Assembly (NCBI GenBank): GCA_021772675.1
Contig: JAJFLO010000603.1
Location: 1-45,341, forward strand
Origin: Verrucomicrobiota bacterium
Lineage (GTDB): Bacteria > Verrucomicrobiota > Lentisphaeria > JABSQK01 > JAJFLO01
DNA: 45,341 bases
Direction: 5' to 3'
A program made the position numbers and the translations under genes. Under the pieces are notes generated by a model. It did not search any database. It was not told the DNA's origin and saw only the letters and a list, made by a program, of their open reading frames with translations. Shown here piece after piece: positions 1-9,015 of this stretch (position 1 is the first letter of the stretch; each line of letters opens with the position of its first letter).

Positions 1-141
1 GAAAGGATTCCCGAGGAGGTTTGGTAATCTAAATGTTCATCAATAATGCCGGATAGATCTTGATGCAATGACTCCAGATTGGGCGTTTTTCCTTCATTTT
101 CAAAGCGGGATAATACTTGTTGCGCCTGTACATTGGTCATC
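1..141. repeat. Left copy of 141-bp terminal direct repeat (assembly overlap of a circle)
   Basis: Bases 1-141 are identical to 45201-45341. The repeat lies inside a protein-coding frame that continues correctly through the join, so it represents the same DNA read twice. A length of 141 equals the largest default k-mer of the MEGAHIT assembler, which suggests a circular assembly overlap more than a physical terminal repeat. The unit genome would be 45,200 bp. Confidence 0.95.
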
Positions 142-1631
142 CCGCTTAAACCATCACCGCCCATCTCTGCATTTCGCTCCTGAGCATGTTTTGCATGTGC
201 AAATAAATCGACGTCTTCAATGGAAACCTTTAACTTAGCTATCTTTTTAGTGAATGGTTCCAATCTAGTCTTTTCAATATGATCAACCCTTGCTGACACC
301 CGCTTATTAGATAGCCTCTTTGCCATGAAGACATCTGACTCTTCACGAATATTCCCGTCTAACTGTTCAATCTCATTTTGAACAACCTTGATTCGTTCAT
401 TCGCATCAAGGATTTTCCGGCTAAATTTCTGAAGGATCGTTTCATTTTTAAGGACCAATCCTGTATCAACGATTGGTGAGGAATCGGGTTCAACCGATGC
501 AGCCGGCTCATAAATATCCTTAAATGATCGGGCGTTAATCGCATCTTGCTTAATCTTAGAATCTGCTGTAAATTCATTACTTTCCAATGCCTCTTTGCCT
601 ACAACACTTGTTACCTGGTCTTGTTGTTGATCAAAATCCGTTATCTGCTGATCTTGCTGCAAGACGTCACTGGATATACTTCCTGCATTCTCCTCATTGA
701 CATCAACATTGTCTTGTCCCGTTCCCGAAAGAGTACCAACGGTTCCACCGAGAACCGCAGATGGAGCAAATACATCAAATAAATCTTCCACGCTTTTAAT
801 CCGATTTAATTGTTCATCCTTAACGTCCCCCGGAACCAATGCCAAAACATCGATCACTTCTTGAGCTGTCTCTGTTGACCCCTCTAATAAAGAGTTGCCT
901 AATATGGAAAATATCTTCCCTTTTACGCTGCCAGGTAGCCTGCTGGTTATCCTGTTAAATGAAAATACATCCAATGCTGCCTTACCCATACCAGCAGGAA
1001 GTCCTCTTGTTATTGCTTCTGTATCTGTTGCTCCTGCATTTTTTTGATTCTTGACTGATTCAGATGTATTCAAAAGCAATCCCATCAATAAAGCTCCTGA
1101 TTTGCCAGCAATACCGTTTGACGCAACAAGCAATGACAGGGAGGCGGCTCCGTTGGCAATACCTGCGTTTAGTTTATCTACTCCACCAGCAATGTCATCA
1201 AGATCGGTACTGAAAATGTCAGATACGTGCTTATCGCTAAGTTCAACTTGACGATCTGCATCGACCACTTGTTCTTTGGTTTTGCTAAGAGCCTCTGATA
1301 CATCAGGGTCTCCGATAAAAGTATTTGCGGTTACAATTCCTGATTCAAATATATCAAAAAACCCACCACCAATATCACGAAGAGGGTCAATGATGGATTC
1401 GGTCAGTTCATTTCCGATAAAGTCCGTAGTCTTTGCCTTCTGGATAACGCCGGAGTCCTGAATTTTAGCAATCAACTCTTGAGGGCTCCAGGCGTCGCCG
1501 AATTGCTTACGCCCCTCTTCATTGGCCAACTGTGCCCATTTACCAATTGCCGTATCTTGCTTTTCAGGCGACGCACTCTGAAACCGTTCATCTTTTATGA
1601 CATCCTTAATATTTAATATTTCATCTGTCAT
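1..1631 (-). CDS. Large polyvalent/ejection-type virion protein, N-terminal part (gene continues at right end)
   Basis: I read this frame from the ATG at 1631 to base 1 and found no stop. It is in phase with the frame at 45341-43247, so the full protein has 1194 residues and this part covers about the first 540. The N-terminal segment (MTDEILNIKDVIKDE) is acidic. A Gly/Ala-rich, partly hydrophobic stretch at about residues 130-260 includes EGSTETAQE, a kind of motif I associate with large phage internal or polyvalent proteins. A Gln/Asp-rich linker follows at about 320-350, and a helical region containing DLFAHAKHAQERN at about 475-487. It starts 1 bp after the gene at 1633-2607, inside the late operon. 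The likely role is a structural protein ejected with the DNA, by family resemblance and position. Confidence 0.75.
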   Translation of the reverse strand, partial: MTDEILNIKDVIKDERFQSASPEKQDTAIGKWAQLANEEGRKQFGDAWSPQELIAKIQDSGVIQKAKTTDFIGNELTESIIDPLRDIGGGFFDIFESGIVTANTFIGDPDVSEALSKTKEQVVDADRQVELSDKHVSDIFSTDLDDIAGGVDKLNAGIANGAASLSLLVASNGIAGKSGALLMGLLLNTSESVKNQKNAGATDTEAITRGLPAGMGKAALDVFSFNRITSRLPGSVKGKIFSILGNSLLEGSTETAQEVIDVLALVPGDVKDEQLNRIKSVEDLFDVFAPSAVLGGTVGTLSGTGQDNVDVNEENAGSISSDVLQQDQQITDFDQQQDQVTSVVGKEALESNEFTADSKIKQDAINARSFKDIYEPAASVEPDSSPIVDTGLVLKNETILQKFSRKILDANERIKVVQNEIEQLDGNIREESDVFMAKRLSNKRVSARVDHIEKTRLEPFTKKIAKLKVSIEDVDLFAHAKHAQERNAEMGGDGLSGMTNVQAQQVLSRFENEGKTPNLESLHQDLSGIIDEHLDYQTSSGIL

Positions 1632-1632
1632 T

Positions 1633-2607
1633 TTATACCAACCCTAATTTAGAGAAGAAATCCCCGCTGCCATTGACGCTCGATTGTTCGTCTTCTTTTT
1701 CTGTTTTCTTCTTAAAGAAATCCTTATTTTCATTCAATCCACCGATTTTATTTTTAATTTCTGGTGGAAGTTCAGCCTCAACATCAGGAGCAATATCGGT
1801 TTCTGATAAATCCATATTCTCAAGTTCCTCCTGTTTCACCTCGGAAGTAATGGTCCGTCCGTCTGGCAGCTCAAAAACCCCCATAATTTTATCCTTACTG
1901 CGGCTGAAACCGCTGGCAGTAGATAAACGATCCGTTGTCTTAAAAAACCGCAATGGCTTAGGCATATTATTTTTACCGACTTTTACCGCTGTGAAAACTT
2001 TGGTATTCGGATCAAAAATGCCATCAACACCGTTTGCTTTTGTAAACCGTGGTGCAAATCGTCTCTCATTTGCCTTATCCACCTTAAACGGGCTAAGATC
2101 ATCTAGATTCCCTTGTCTACCGTTAATTGCGTCCTTTCTCTGTATGGCCTCGTTATGCATCTGGGCTATCATTTCGATAGGCGCAACAGTTGGTACACCT
2201 TCATTTATGTTTGGATCAGTGAATTCAAGCAAAATCCTATCATTTGCATCACGCCTAAGTTCAGCGTTATGGGTTTGAGCTTCCTTGCGAAATTCTTCAA
2301 ATTTTCGACCAAACTCCTCTTCTGTAATTTTCCCCTTAGCATTAATTAGGTTTCCGTAACCATTATAGAAATGCAGATCCCTCTCTAAATCGATAAATTC
2401 TTTTTGGTCATTAATTCTTTGTTGATCTTTCTCTAATTTCTGTGTAACTATTTGTTCATCAAAATCAATTTTTTGTTGACGTTGATCTAATTGTGTTAGC
2501 ACTGAGCTATTATTGAATGCCTGTTGGTCACGGTCTCGCCTTCGTTCATTTGAGGCTACAACCGCACTTCCCGCATCTCTGCCTATATCTCCTAGAATTG
2601 ATGGCAC
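1633..2607 (-). CDS. Probable internal virion/ejection protein, 324 aa
   Basis: The start is GTG at 2607, preceded by a strong AGGAGGG site. Residues 1-110 are very rich in Gln, Asp, Arg and Lys and should form a long helix or coiled coil. The remainder is mixed, with an acidic C-terminal third (EEDEQSSVNGSGDFFSKLGLV at the end). No known catalytic motif is visible. It lies between another Ala/Asn/Ser-rich helical protein and the 1194-aa polyvalent protein, with 1-3 bp gaps on both sides. That arrangement of three consecutive helical proteins resembles the ejection proteins of P22-like and T7-like phages. Function is inferred from position and composition only. Confidence 0.6.
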   Translation of the reverse strand: MPSILGDIGRDAGSAVVASNERRRDRDQQAFNNSSVLTQLDQRQQKIDFDEQIVTQKLEKDQQRINDQKEFIDLERDLHFYNGYGNLINAKGKITEEEFGRKFEEFRKEAQTHNAELRRDANDRILLEFTDPNINEGVPTVAPIEMIAQMHNEAIQRKDAINGRQGNLDDLSPFKVDKANERRFAPRFTKANGVDGIFDPNTKVFTAVKVGKNNMPKPLRFFKTTDRLSTASGFSRSKDKIMGVFELPDGRTITSEVKQEELENMDLSETDIAPDVEAELPPEIKNKIGGLNENKDFFKKKTEKEDEQSSVNGSGDFFSKLGLV

Positions 2608-2610
2608 AAT

Positions 2611-3405
2611 CTACCCTCCTGCTCCTATTAAAGTCTTAGGCCTTCTCGTTATTGCCTTTTCTCCTCCTCCTCTAAATATACCATCTTTGCCAAATAAATT
2701 TATATCCTCAATATTAGAATTATTGGCAATCTCACCTAATGCACTAAACGCCGATGCTCCCGCCCTTGATGCATTTTCTGAAGCCGTCGCAGCGTTAGTG
2801 TTTGATCGGTTCGCGTCACTATTTAAGACGCTAAGAATCCCGGCATTTGCATTATTAACTCCAGGCAGAAAACCCATGGCCTGATTAAGCAGGGCTAAGT
2901 TATTGGAAATATCTTTATCAATAGATCGACCAGCCTCATTACCAATAGATGTGATTCTATTACGTTCATTTTCTTGTTTAGATAAAATGCCAGCCTCGCT
3001 ATCACTTAAACCTCTTTGAGCAAGATCACGATCAAGTATTCGATTAGATTCTTCAGTCCCTTCATTTATTGCACGGATAACAGGCTCAGAACGGCGCGAA
3101 GCAACGCGGCCAGACGCAATATCATCCAATGGTGTTTTACTGAAAAAATCAGCCACCCCCTGGATTGCTGGGGCAAATAGATCATATTGTTCTTTGGCGA
3201 ATTCCTGATTCTGCTTAGCAAGATCAAGCGCCTGACGCGACGCTTCAGCAGATCTTTTATTTAGCTTTCGCGCTGTGCTTGCTGATTGATTTGCAGAATG
3301 CTTGGATGCAGCTAAACCCCAAATCGCCAAAGCAACCTGGGCAGTCACCGCCGCCATCTCACCTGGATGAGAATAAAATAAAAAGTGCCATATTAGTTCA
3401 ATCAT
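2611..3405 (-). CDS. Probable ejection protein with N-terminal hydrophobic segment, 264 aa
   Basis: The first 35 residues include a hydrophobic stretch (VTAQVALAIWGLAASKH). A long Ala/Ser/Asn/Gln-rich helical region follows, including QALDLAKQNQEFAKEQYDLF. Similar small Ala-rich proteins with a hydrophobic start are found among the ejection proteins of podoviruses. It ends with a Gly-rich tail (KTLIGAGG) whose final codons overlap the Shine-Dalgarno of the next gene, suggesting coupled translation. No enzymatic motif is seen. The start ATG at 3405 is the first in frame. Confidence 0.55.
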   Translation of the reverse strand: MIELIWHFLFYSHPGEMAAVTAQVALAIWGLAASKHSANQSASTARKLNKRSAEASRQALDLAKQNQEFAKEQYDLFAPAIQGVADFFSKTPLDDIASGRVASRRSEPVIRAINEGTEESNRILDRDLAQRGLSDSEAGILSKQENERNRITSIGNEAGRSIDKDISNNLALLNQAMGFLPGVNNANAGILSVLNSDANRSNTNAATASENASRAGASAFSALGEIANNSNIEDINLFGKDGIFRGGGEKAITRRPKTLIGAGG

Positions 3406-3456
3406 TATCGGTTTCCTTATTAGCTTTTGGTGTATTTTTTTCTAAAAACCCCATTT

Positions 3457-3924
3457 CTAAAGCTTTGTATATTCTATAATTGCATATGATGTTGTATAAT
3501 GACTGTAATCAATGGATGTGAAGACCTGAAGAGTATCATTGCTTAATATTTGAACCTGAATTTGCCTATTGAGAAATATCTGATTAACCCAAGGTAAAGG
3601 CAGTCTGGAGCCACTGATACTATTTTCAGCCATAAAGTCGAGCCTGATAACCTTGTCTATATCCGGAACATTAATTGATACATTTTTTATTGTAGCATTG
3701 GGTAATGCTCCAAAATCGACAACTTTTCTATATACGGACTTACCGTCAATCCACCTCATTCCCGTATTTTGTTCATTTTCTGAATAGCTTTTGTCTAACG
3801 AAAAAGTGCTATTTGCATTAGTCTCTGTAAGTAAGCATACCCTTTGCATCTCAGTCATTATATGCTTATATGCAGCACTCATTTTAGGATCATCAAATAT
3901 AAATGTCTTTTGATTAACTGGCAT
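3457..3924 (-). CDS. Small virion-associated protein of unknown function, 155 aa
   Basis: I do not recognise this protein. It is predicted to be mostly beta (VIRLDFMAENSISGSRLPLP and neighbouring strands) and contains no membrane segment. Its start overlaps the end of the hub-like gene at 3914-5686 by 11 bases, and it is followed by the ejection-type genes. The composition and position suggest a minor tail or tail-tip component. The ATG at 3924 is the only good start. Confidence 0.5.
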   Translation of the reverse strand: MPVNQKTFIFDDPKMSAAYKHIMTEMQRVCLLTETNANSTFSLDKSYSENEQNTGMRWIDGKSVYRKVVDFGALPNATIKNVSINVPDIDKVIRLDFMAENSISGSRLPLPWVNQIFLNRQIQVQILSNDTLQVFTSIDYSHYTTSYAIIEYTKL

Positions 3925-5686
3925 TATCCCACTCCACTTTGTATCCTCGAATTACTGAATTGCTTTCAAGTTGTAATTTTATTCTGTATGGTGTTCCAGG
4001 TGGCATTTTTACCGATCGCACCTTATTCCTTAATGGCATCGTTTTATTGCCTAATTTTAATTTATCATCGTACCAAATTGAATAGTCAACATCACCATCA
4101 GAATCTACGTGAAAATTACCGAATTCCTTTGCCATGCTAAGGCTGCTAAAAGCGAGGTCAGGCGATGTATATTTAATCTTTTGCGCATCACCGGAGTCAA
4201 GCGTATAGAACTTACCACCTTCTACAAGATAAAGGATATTATTCGTGCTAAACCCATAGTCTGCAGTTATGTCTCTTCGGTAAATGATGCTTCTTGCTAA
4301 GTCAAAGCAAACGCAATGATCGTCATAGAATAAATAGTAGATATCCTTATGCGCTATTGCCCAATTGCCAATTGAATCAAAAACATATCGCCTCTTAGTC
4401 AACACCTTAATATTCCAGCCCTGGCCTAGTGGCTGTCTGATTATTCCGCAAATTCCGTCATATGACTGCCATAATGGGGTATTATTTGCATAGGTAATCG
4501 TTCGCCAGTTCGGGCATCCCTGAGTTGATGGAATTGGCCTTTTTGAGAGATTCCCCGCCGCCTTAGACCCGCGCTTCAGCCATGGCTTCTTATTCTCAAT
4601 AAAGACGATTAAGGAATCATCTATCTCTGCAATCCCCGTTATGTTGCCATTAAAGCGGGTTCCGTGCGCCGGATTTACGGAGTGGGGGTCAGATTGCGCG
4701 GTTTCAAATAACCGATCCTCATAGGCGATATTATATACCTCATCCAGCTCCGTAATAAACTTTCCACCTTTACGCACGAATTGACCGCCCTCAAGTAAGT
4801 AAACGGGAGGGAACCCTAGAAAATCAAGAAGCTGCTCTCTATTTTGGATCTGGGAATCAGATAGGGTGTCAATATATTCTCCAGTTGTAGTAGAAAGGGT
4901 ATCCAGCAAATAGAAGTTTGTACCGTTTTCTATAGTTCTATATATTTCAATAAGAGAAGCTTCCTGTTCATTGGGTGATGGAATATTGCCAATAATTATG
5001 CTGTCACTACCAGCCAGCGTATCAACTGAATTATCTATATTAACCCACAATTCATTATGCCCTGGTTGATGAGATTCTGACATTACAGCGGGGCTTGTAA
5101 TCCCACTGGAAAGCTCCCATGAATGGCCAATGTGATTAACCCTTGCGCCCGTATTGTAACCATACAAATAAGTACCATGATGATAGCTAACATAATAAAA
5201 TTGACTCCATGCCGGATATTCCCCTTGAATTGGAGTCCTTTCCGTTTGATCTGCATTGATATCATTTGTATAGAAAAATGCATTTTCTGGAAGGAATGGC
5301 GCTGACCTAAATCCATCATCACTTAAATAGCGAATTAGATAAGACCGAGTTCCATTAAACCGGTTGCCAATTGGACCACGAGACAGCTTTATGATCGATG
5401 AAGGTGGAGTAATTCCTACATATCCTAATGTTGATTCAATCGTTCCTTCTGTATTATTAGTCCAGTAATGCTCTTTGCCAAAACGGATGATCGATCGATC
5501 ACCATTCTGATAGGTTAATTCCGGTATTTCAGGATCAGTCGAATTTACCTTTCCTGAAAATGGCACGAGAGAACCAGAAGATACGTCAGCATTGCTTAAA
5601 TCAACACTTTCATTCTCTTTAATTAAGTGGGCTTTAATTTCATTATTGATCCCACCAGAAAAATCAATTATTTCTAAATCTTGCAT
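3914..5686 (-). CDS. Tail hub / stabilisation-type protein (P22 gp10-like propeller), 590 aa
   Basis: The N-terminus (QDLEIIDFSGGINNEIKAHL, then SVDLSNADVSSGSLVPFSG) matches the pattern of short-tail hub proteins, which begin with a 'GGIN...N.d...G.l....G' strand arrangement and fold as beta-propellers. The rest is beta-rich with many Asp/Tyr/Gly turns and no membrane segments. The start ATG overlaps the stop of the upstream fibre gene as TAATG, giving tight coupling. It lies two genes after the head-tail adaptor, the usual order in P22/T7-like phages. Assignment rests on the N-terminal pattern, size and gene order. Confidence 0.6.
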   Translation of the reverse strand: MQDLEIIDFSGGINNEIKAHLIKENESVDLSNADVSSGSLVPFSGKVNSTDPEIPELTYQNGDRSIIRFGKEHYWTNNTEGTIESTLGYVGITPPSSIIKLSRGPIGNRFNGTRSYLIRYLSDDGFRSAPFLPENAFFYTNDINADQTERTPIQGEYPAWSQFYYVSYHHGTYLYGYNTGARVNHIGHSWELSSGITSPAVMSESHQPGHNELWVNIDNSVDTLAGSDSIIIGNIPSPNEQEASLIEIYRTIENGTNFYLLDTLSTTTGEYIDTLSDSQIQNREQLLDFLGFPPVYLLEGGQFVRKGGKFITELDEVYNIAYEDRLFETAQSDPHSVNPAHGTRFNGNITGIAEIDDSLIVFIENKKPWLKRGSKAAGNLSKRPIPSTQGCPNWRTITYANNTPLWQSYDGICGIIRQPLGQGWNIKVLTKRRYVFDSIGNWAIAHKDIYYLFYDDHCVCFDLARSIIYRRDITADYGFSTNNILYLVEGGKFYTLDSGDAQKIKYTSPDLAFSSLSMAKEFGNFHVDSDGDVDYSIWYDDKLKLGNKTMPLRNKVRSVKMPPGTPYRIKLQLESNSVIRGYKVEWDNAS

Positions 5687-6483
5687 TAAGAAACCGCCGT
5701 GACCCCTCGTTTGATTTCGTAAGTAATCACACCGTTATTTCCGACGGTTGCGGCCTGTGTTTTTACTTGCAGATTATTGGTAGCCGTTATGCGGGCATAC
5801 TCGATGTTTGTCGTTGTTGATGAATCTTTTGTTTTTATTGAAGCTAAAACCAAATCACTCGTCAATGCTCCGGGAATAGTTGTATTGGTTGTTTGTGAAG
5901 ATTGCGTAACCTCTCCAGCAGCAAAAGTAAAATGACTGAATGTCCCGCCAGAATTATCCATATTCAGCTCATTAATGCCAATGGAGTTATCAGCATAATG
6001 CGCGTTATCTATTGACCCATCCGTGTAGTGCTCGGAGTTAACAGCGTTATCTGCCAACTTTGTTCCATCAATAATATCCGCTGATAAATGCTCTCGATCT
6101 ATCGAACCGTCCACATACTGATCTGAATCAATAGAATTTGCCGCCATTTTTGCATTAGTTATGCTTGCAGCGGCTATTTGCAGGATGCCAGATAAAACCT
6201 CAAGAATAGTACCGTCTGGTTGCCCTAAGTCCTCTAGGTCATCAAGAATCTGAGTAAGAACAGCATTCACGTTTGTATCGTTTGCAGCTCTAGGGGTTGT
6301 GCCATCTGCATACTTTTTATCTCTTAACGCAGTGGTAACAGGCATATCGGACGCGTTCAGATTATTAACAGTTCTCGTTACATTTTCTTTTGATGTAGGA
6401 ACATTGGTAGTTGAGCCCGTTCCTGTATCATCAAAAAGAATATCCTGTCTACCAATTTTTGCTTTTTTAAATATTGTAGGCAT
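5686..6483 (-). CDS. Short tail fibre / appendage protein with DGSID-type repeats, 265 aa
   Basis: Residues of about 110-175 consist of short degenerate repeats built on A-x-N-S-I-x-S-x-Q/H-Y-x-D-G-S-I-D (DSDQYVDGSIDREHLSADI, NSEHYTDGSIDNAHYADNS), a pattern common in trimeric phage fibres. The C-terminal 90 residues are Thr/Ser-rich beta strand. A clear AGGAG site precedes the ATG at 6483. The gene stands between the adaptor and the hub protein, so it may form a side fibre or appendage attached at the neck. It is short for a receptor-binding fibre; the long adhesin at 39899-42796 is the better candidate for that role. Confidence 0.6.
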   Translation of the reverse strand: MPTIFKKAKIGRQDILFDDTGTGSTTNVPTSKENVTRTVNNLNASDMPVTTALRDKKYADGTTPRAANDTNVNAVLTQILDDLEDLGQPDGTILEVLSGILQIAAASITNAKMAANSIDSDQYVDGSIDREHLSADIIDGTKLADNAVNSEHYTDGSIDNAHYADNSIGINELNMDNSGGTFSHFTFAAGEVTQSSQTTNTTIPGALTSDLVLASIKTKDSSTTTNIEYARITATNNLQVKTQAATVGNNGVITYEIKRGVTAVS

Positions 6484-6492
6484 TATTTACTC

Positions 6493-8217
6493 CTAAAAAT
6501 ATACGGGTGTAGTTCCCCTTGGGTTATTATTATGTCCTCTTGCAGACTTTGATTGTTGATATTTTCTTCGTTTCTCATATTTATTTAAAAAATAATTAGC
6601 CTTTGGTAAACCTTTACGATCTCCGGTTTTTTCCAAACAAAGATATTTGACGTATTCAATAATTGCTCTTGTATCACTTACCTCAATTACGCCTTCTTTG
6701 GGCTCTCTCGAATAAAACAAAATCAAGGATGTTGCTGATTCAAAGATAGAAACTACAGCTCCAAATTCCCCATCAAATACTACGGTTTGATCTGGGTCAA
6801 TTGAATCAATGACTACACCTTCCTCCTGATCAAAAGTATCCCCGTCCACATAAACAACTCCACCTATCTCATTATCTGTAGTGTATAATTGTTGACCATA
6901 GCCATCTACGTTTTGACTGCCTGTGATTAAATTGTTATGGAAATCTCTTGAATAAACCAGAATTGAATGTCCGTCATCGGTTACATGTGTATAGGTGGCT
7001 TCTATTGAAAAGTCCGTTATGTCTATTTTTAGTATTTCGTCATCAGTTCCTGTTTGCGTCCATATATAATTATCCCCAGCCTGTATATGTCCAGAAGTTG
7101 AATTGTTAATAAGAGTGGCCACTGAAGTAGCTGTAAAAACAAAGCTACTCAGGTTTGAGATATCAACCGAATACAACGTACCCTGGTAATTTGCATAAAA
7201 AGTTCCACGCGATGAACATATTCCCAAAATGTTTGGAGAATTTGCAACAGAGACAGTTGATAGCCCAACTGATAGAGAACCAAAGGATTCAGTTATTTGT
7301 ATAAGCCCAGCAGTTGAGCTTGTTACCAAAATTACCTTTTCATTAAATGAAAAATCTCTTATAGTTCCTGAAATCTCGTTTGTCTCCGACCAGGATGATA
7401 ACGGTGAAGAATAAATACTTCCGGAAGATGTATAAGTAATGAAGTTTCCAGCTAAAATAGGTAATAAATGTAGTATAGTAACTGTTGTCGATGCAAAGAG
7501 TGAAACAGCCCCATCAAGTCCTACCCTATATATTTTTGAACTGCTTTCACCAGTAGAAAAGAAAATAACCCCAGAATTTTCTGTTGGATTTGACACTTGT
7601 GCATTCAATCCCCTAACCACCGTTATAGAAGGTGTCGTGCCTAACGAGATACCATGAGTAACTGATCTAACTATATTATAACTTTCATCAAACCAGTCTA
7701 TAGTAGAACTTCTAAGCACTATAAGTTCACCATTATAAACAATTTTAGCTGGTGTTACGATAGTTCCATCGTCATGTATACTTATGGGTTGAAGAAAACT
7801 TTGAGTTATTTCATTCCCTCCATCTTCTATACTCGGTGAAGGCCTTGGGAATAACCTGAATTGACCTTCGCCATCCAAATCCGAATACAAACATTGAGCC
7901 GTTCCAGTATCTGTTCTGAATCCGTTACCAAATTTCTTCTGCAAAAACTCAGAATCTACTAATTCTAATTTCTTTCCTTCGCTATTTTCAGCACGAAAAA
8001 GCTTAATTATATCCTCTGGGTAGTTATAAACCTCTCGATTCTCTTTAGATATAATTGTAGACTCCTGACGTAAATAATCTGTGTCTTCACAGTATTGCAG
8101 TTGGGCTTCATGAATATATTCAAATACCTCATCCCGTGACCAAAAATTTGCATCTTTGTCCTTTAGATCTTGTAATACTCGATCAGTTATTTCATCAAAA
8201 TTATTTAACGAAGTCAT
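6493..8217 (-). CDS. Head-tail adaptor carrying a large beta-propeller insertion, 574 aa
   Basis: Residues 1-125 look like a podoviral head-tail adaptor: an N-terminal helical region (ILQDL..., WSRDEVFEYIHEAQLQYCED) and a strand ending FRLFPRPSPS. The matching C-terminal part resumes only at about residue 490 (LILFYSREPKEG), then IIEYVKYLCLEKTGDRKG and a basic tail. Between them are about 350 residues of repeating four-stranded units, with lines such as KIYRVGLDGAVSLF, LYSVDISNLSSF and ILKIDITDFSIEATYTH that resemble YVTN/WD-type propeller blades. Ordinary adaptors are about 150-250 residues. The start overlaps the preceding stop as TAATG. The adaptor call and insert boundaries are inferred by pattern. 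Confidence 0.6.
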   Translation of the reverse strand: MTSLNNFDEITDRVLQDLKDKDANFWSRDEVFEYIHEAQLQYCEDTDYLRQESTIISKENREVYNYPEDIIKLFRAENSEGKKLELVDSEFLQKKFGNGFRTDTGTAQCLYSDLDGEGQFRLFPRPSPSIEDGGNEITQSFLQPISIHDDGTIVTPAKIVYNGELIVLRSSTIDWFDESYNIVRSVTHGISLGTTPSITVVRGLNAQVSNPTENSGVIFFSTGESSSKIYRVGLDGAVSLFASTTVTILHLLPILAGNFITYTSSGSIYSSPLSSWSETNEISGTIRDFSFNEKVILVTSSTAGLIQITESFGSLSVGLSTVSVANSPNILGICSSRGTFYANYQGTLYSVDISNLSSFVFTATSVATLINNSTSGHIQAGDNYIWTQTGTDDEILKIDITDFSIEATYTHVTDDGHSILVYSRDFHNNLITGSQNVDGYGQQLYTTDNEIGGVVYVDGDTFDQEEGVVIDSIDPDQTVVFDGEFGAVVSIFESATSLILFYSREPKEGVIEVSDTRAIIEYVKYLCLEKTGDRKGLPKANYFLNKYEKRRKYQQSKSARGHNNNPRGTTPVYF

Positions 8218-8480
8218 TAAGCGACAACTGCCTCATGTTTCTTTTTGCATCGAAATTTATGGAGATTAAACGAACCTTGGGGGCGGCTGTTCTTGTAGTC
8301 ACTTAGTCGCTTAACCTGACAATATGGACATAACTCATTATCCGAAACACTCTCCGAGATAATTATATTTTCCTTTTTCGGGCGCAAAACAATGTTATGC
8401 TTCTTCTCCCATTCCTTGGTATATTCCTTTAGTGCAGTTTCTTTATATATCTTCTTACGCCTTGCCCTCATACTGCTCAT
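8217..8480 (-). CDS. Small basic protein with CPYC zinc-ribbon-like cluster, 87 aa
   Basis: The ATG at 8480 is chosen because an AAAGGA site lies just upstream; an in-frame ATG further up gives 103 aa but has a poor site. The N-terminus is Arg/Lys-rich (MRARRKKIYKETALKEY). The C-terminal half has CPYC at about residue 50 and a C-K-K-K-H near the end, a possible single zinc site. It lies between small head proteins and the adaptor and overlaps the adaptor start (TAATG). Function is unknown; it could be a minor head-completion or DNA-associated protein. Confidence 0.55.
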   Translation of the reverse strand: MSSMRARRKKIYKETALKEYTKEWEKKHNIVLRPKKENIIISESVSDNELCPYCQVKRLSDYKNSRPQGSFNLHKFRCKKKHEAVVA

Positions 8481-8540
8481 TTCGATATCCTTTAAATAAA
8501 AGGGGGTCCGCCACGCAGCCCCCCCCATTGTTACTACTTC

Positions 8541-8993
8541 TTATAACTCAGCAGTTACTGCTGCTGCTACGTCTTCAATTTCAGCAATAACAAGTAATTT
8601 TCCAGCCGTGATTACTGCTCCACCAACAATAATGTCTAAGGTTTTTGCAGTAGTATACGCATAGCCAGATTGCGTTGTTGTTGCTGTTGCTGCATGATTA
8701 CCAAAAGAGCCATTATCTCCTAATGCTAAATTCGCTTTAGTAATAGCTCCTGTTAGAGTGTTACTGTTGATACTAAATTGAACAGTGGCAGACCCACTAG
8801 AGGTAACCGCCTCAATAACATAGAAACGACCACCCTTTAAGGCTTTACCAATTCCAACATTAAGGACATTATGCGTCCCTGTTGCTGAACCGCCGTCAGC
8901 TACGAAATCAATAAAAAATGCCTCCTCTTTAATGCTGCTCCTATTATCCTTATAAGTAGGAGTAGCTTTTAATACTGAAGTTAAATCAGCCAT
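8541..8993 (-). CDS. Small head protein, possible decoration protein, 150 aa
   Basis: The protein is rich in Ala, Gly, Thr and Ser with alternating hydrophobic strands (RFYVIEAVTSSGSATVQFSI, TLDIIVGGAVITAGKLLVIA). It lacks Cys and membrane segments. It is the second small gene after the major capsid gene, a position commonly held by decoration or head-stabilising proteins. An AAAGGAAATAAA-type leader precedes the ATG at 8993. No specific family was recognised, so the role is inferred from position and composition. Confidence 0.55.
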   Translation of the reverse strand: MADLTSVLKATPTYKDNRSSIKEEAFFIDFVADGGSATGTHNVLNVGIGKALKGGRFYVIEAVTSSGSATVQFSINSNTLTGAITKANLALGDNGSFGNHAATATTTQSGYAYTTAKTLDIIVGGAVITAGKLLVIAEIEDVAAAVTAEL

Positions 8994-9015
8994 TTTATTT
9001 CCTTTTATTTAGTGA

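Noticed and set aside
1-141. Physical direct terminal repeats as in T7-like phages
   Set aside because: The repeat lies within a coding frame that is continuous across the join, and its length equals an assembler k-mer. A circular assembly overlap is the simpler reading.
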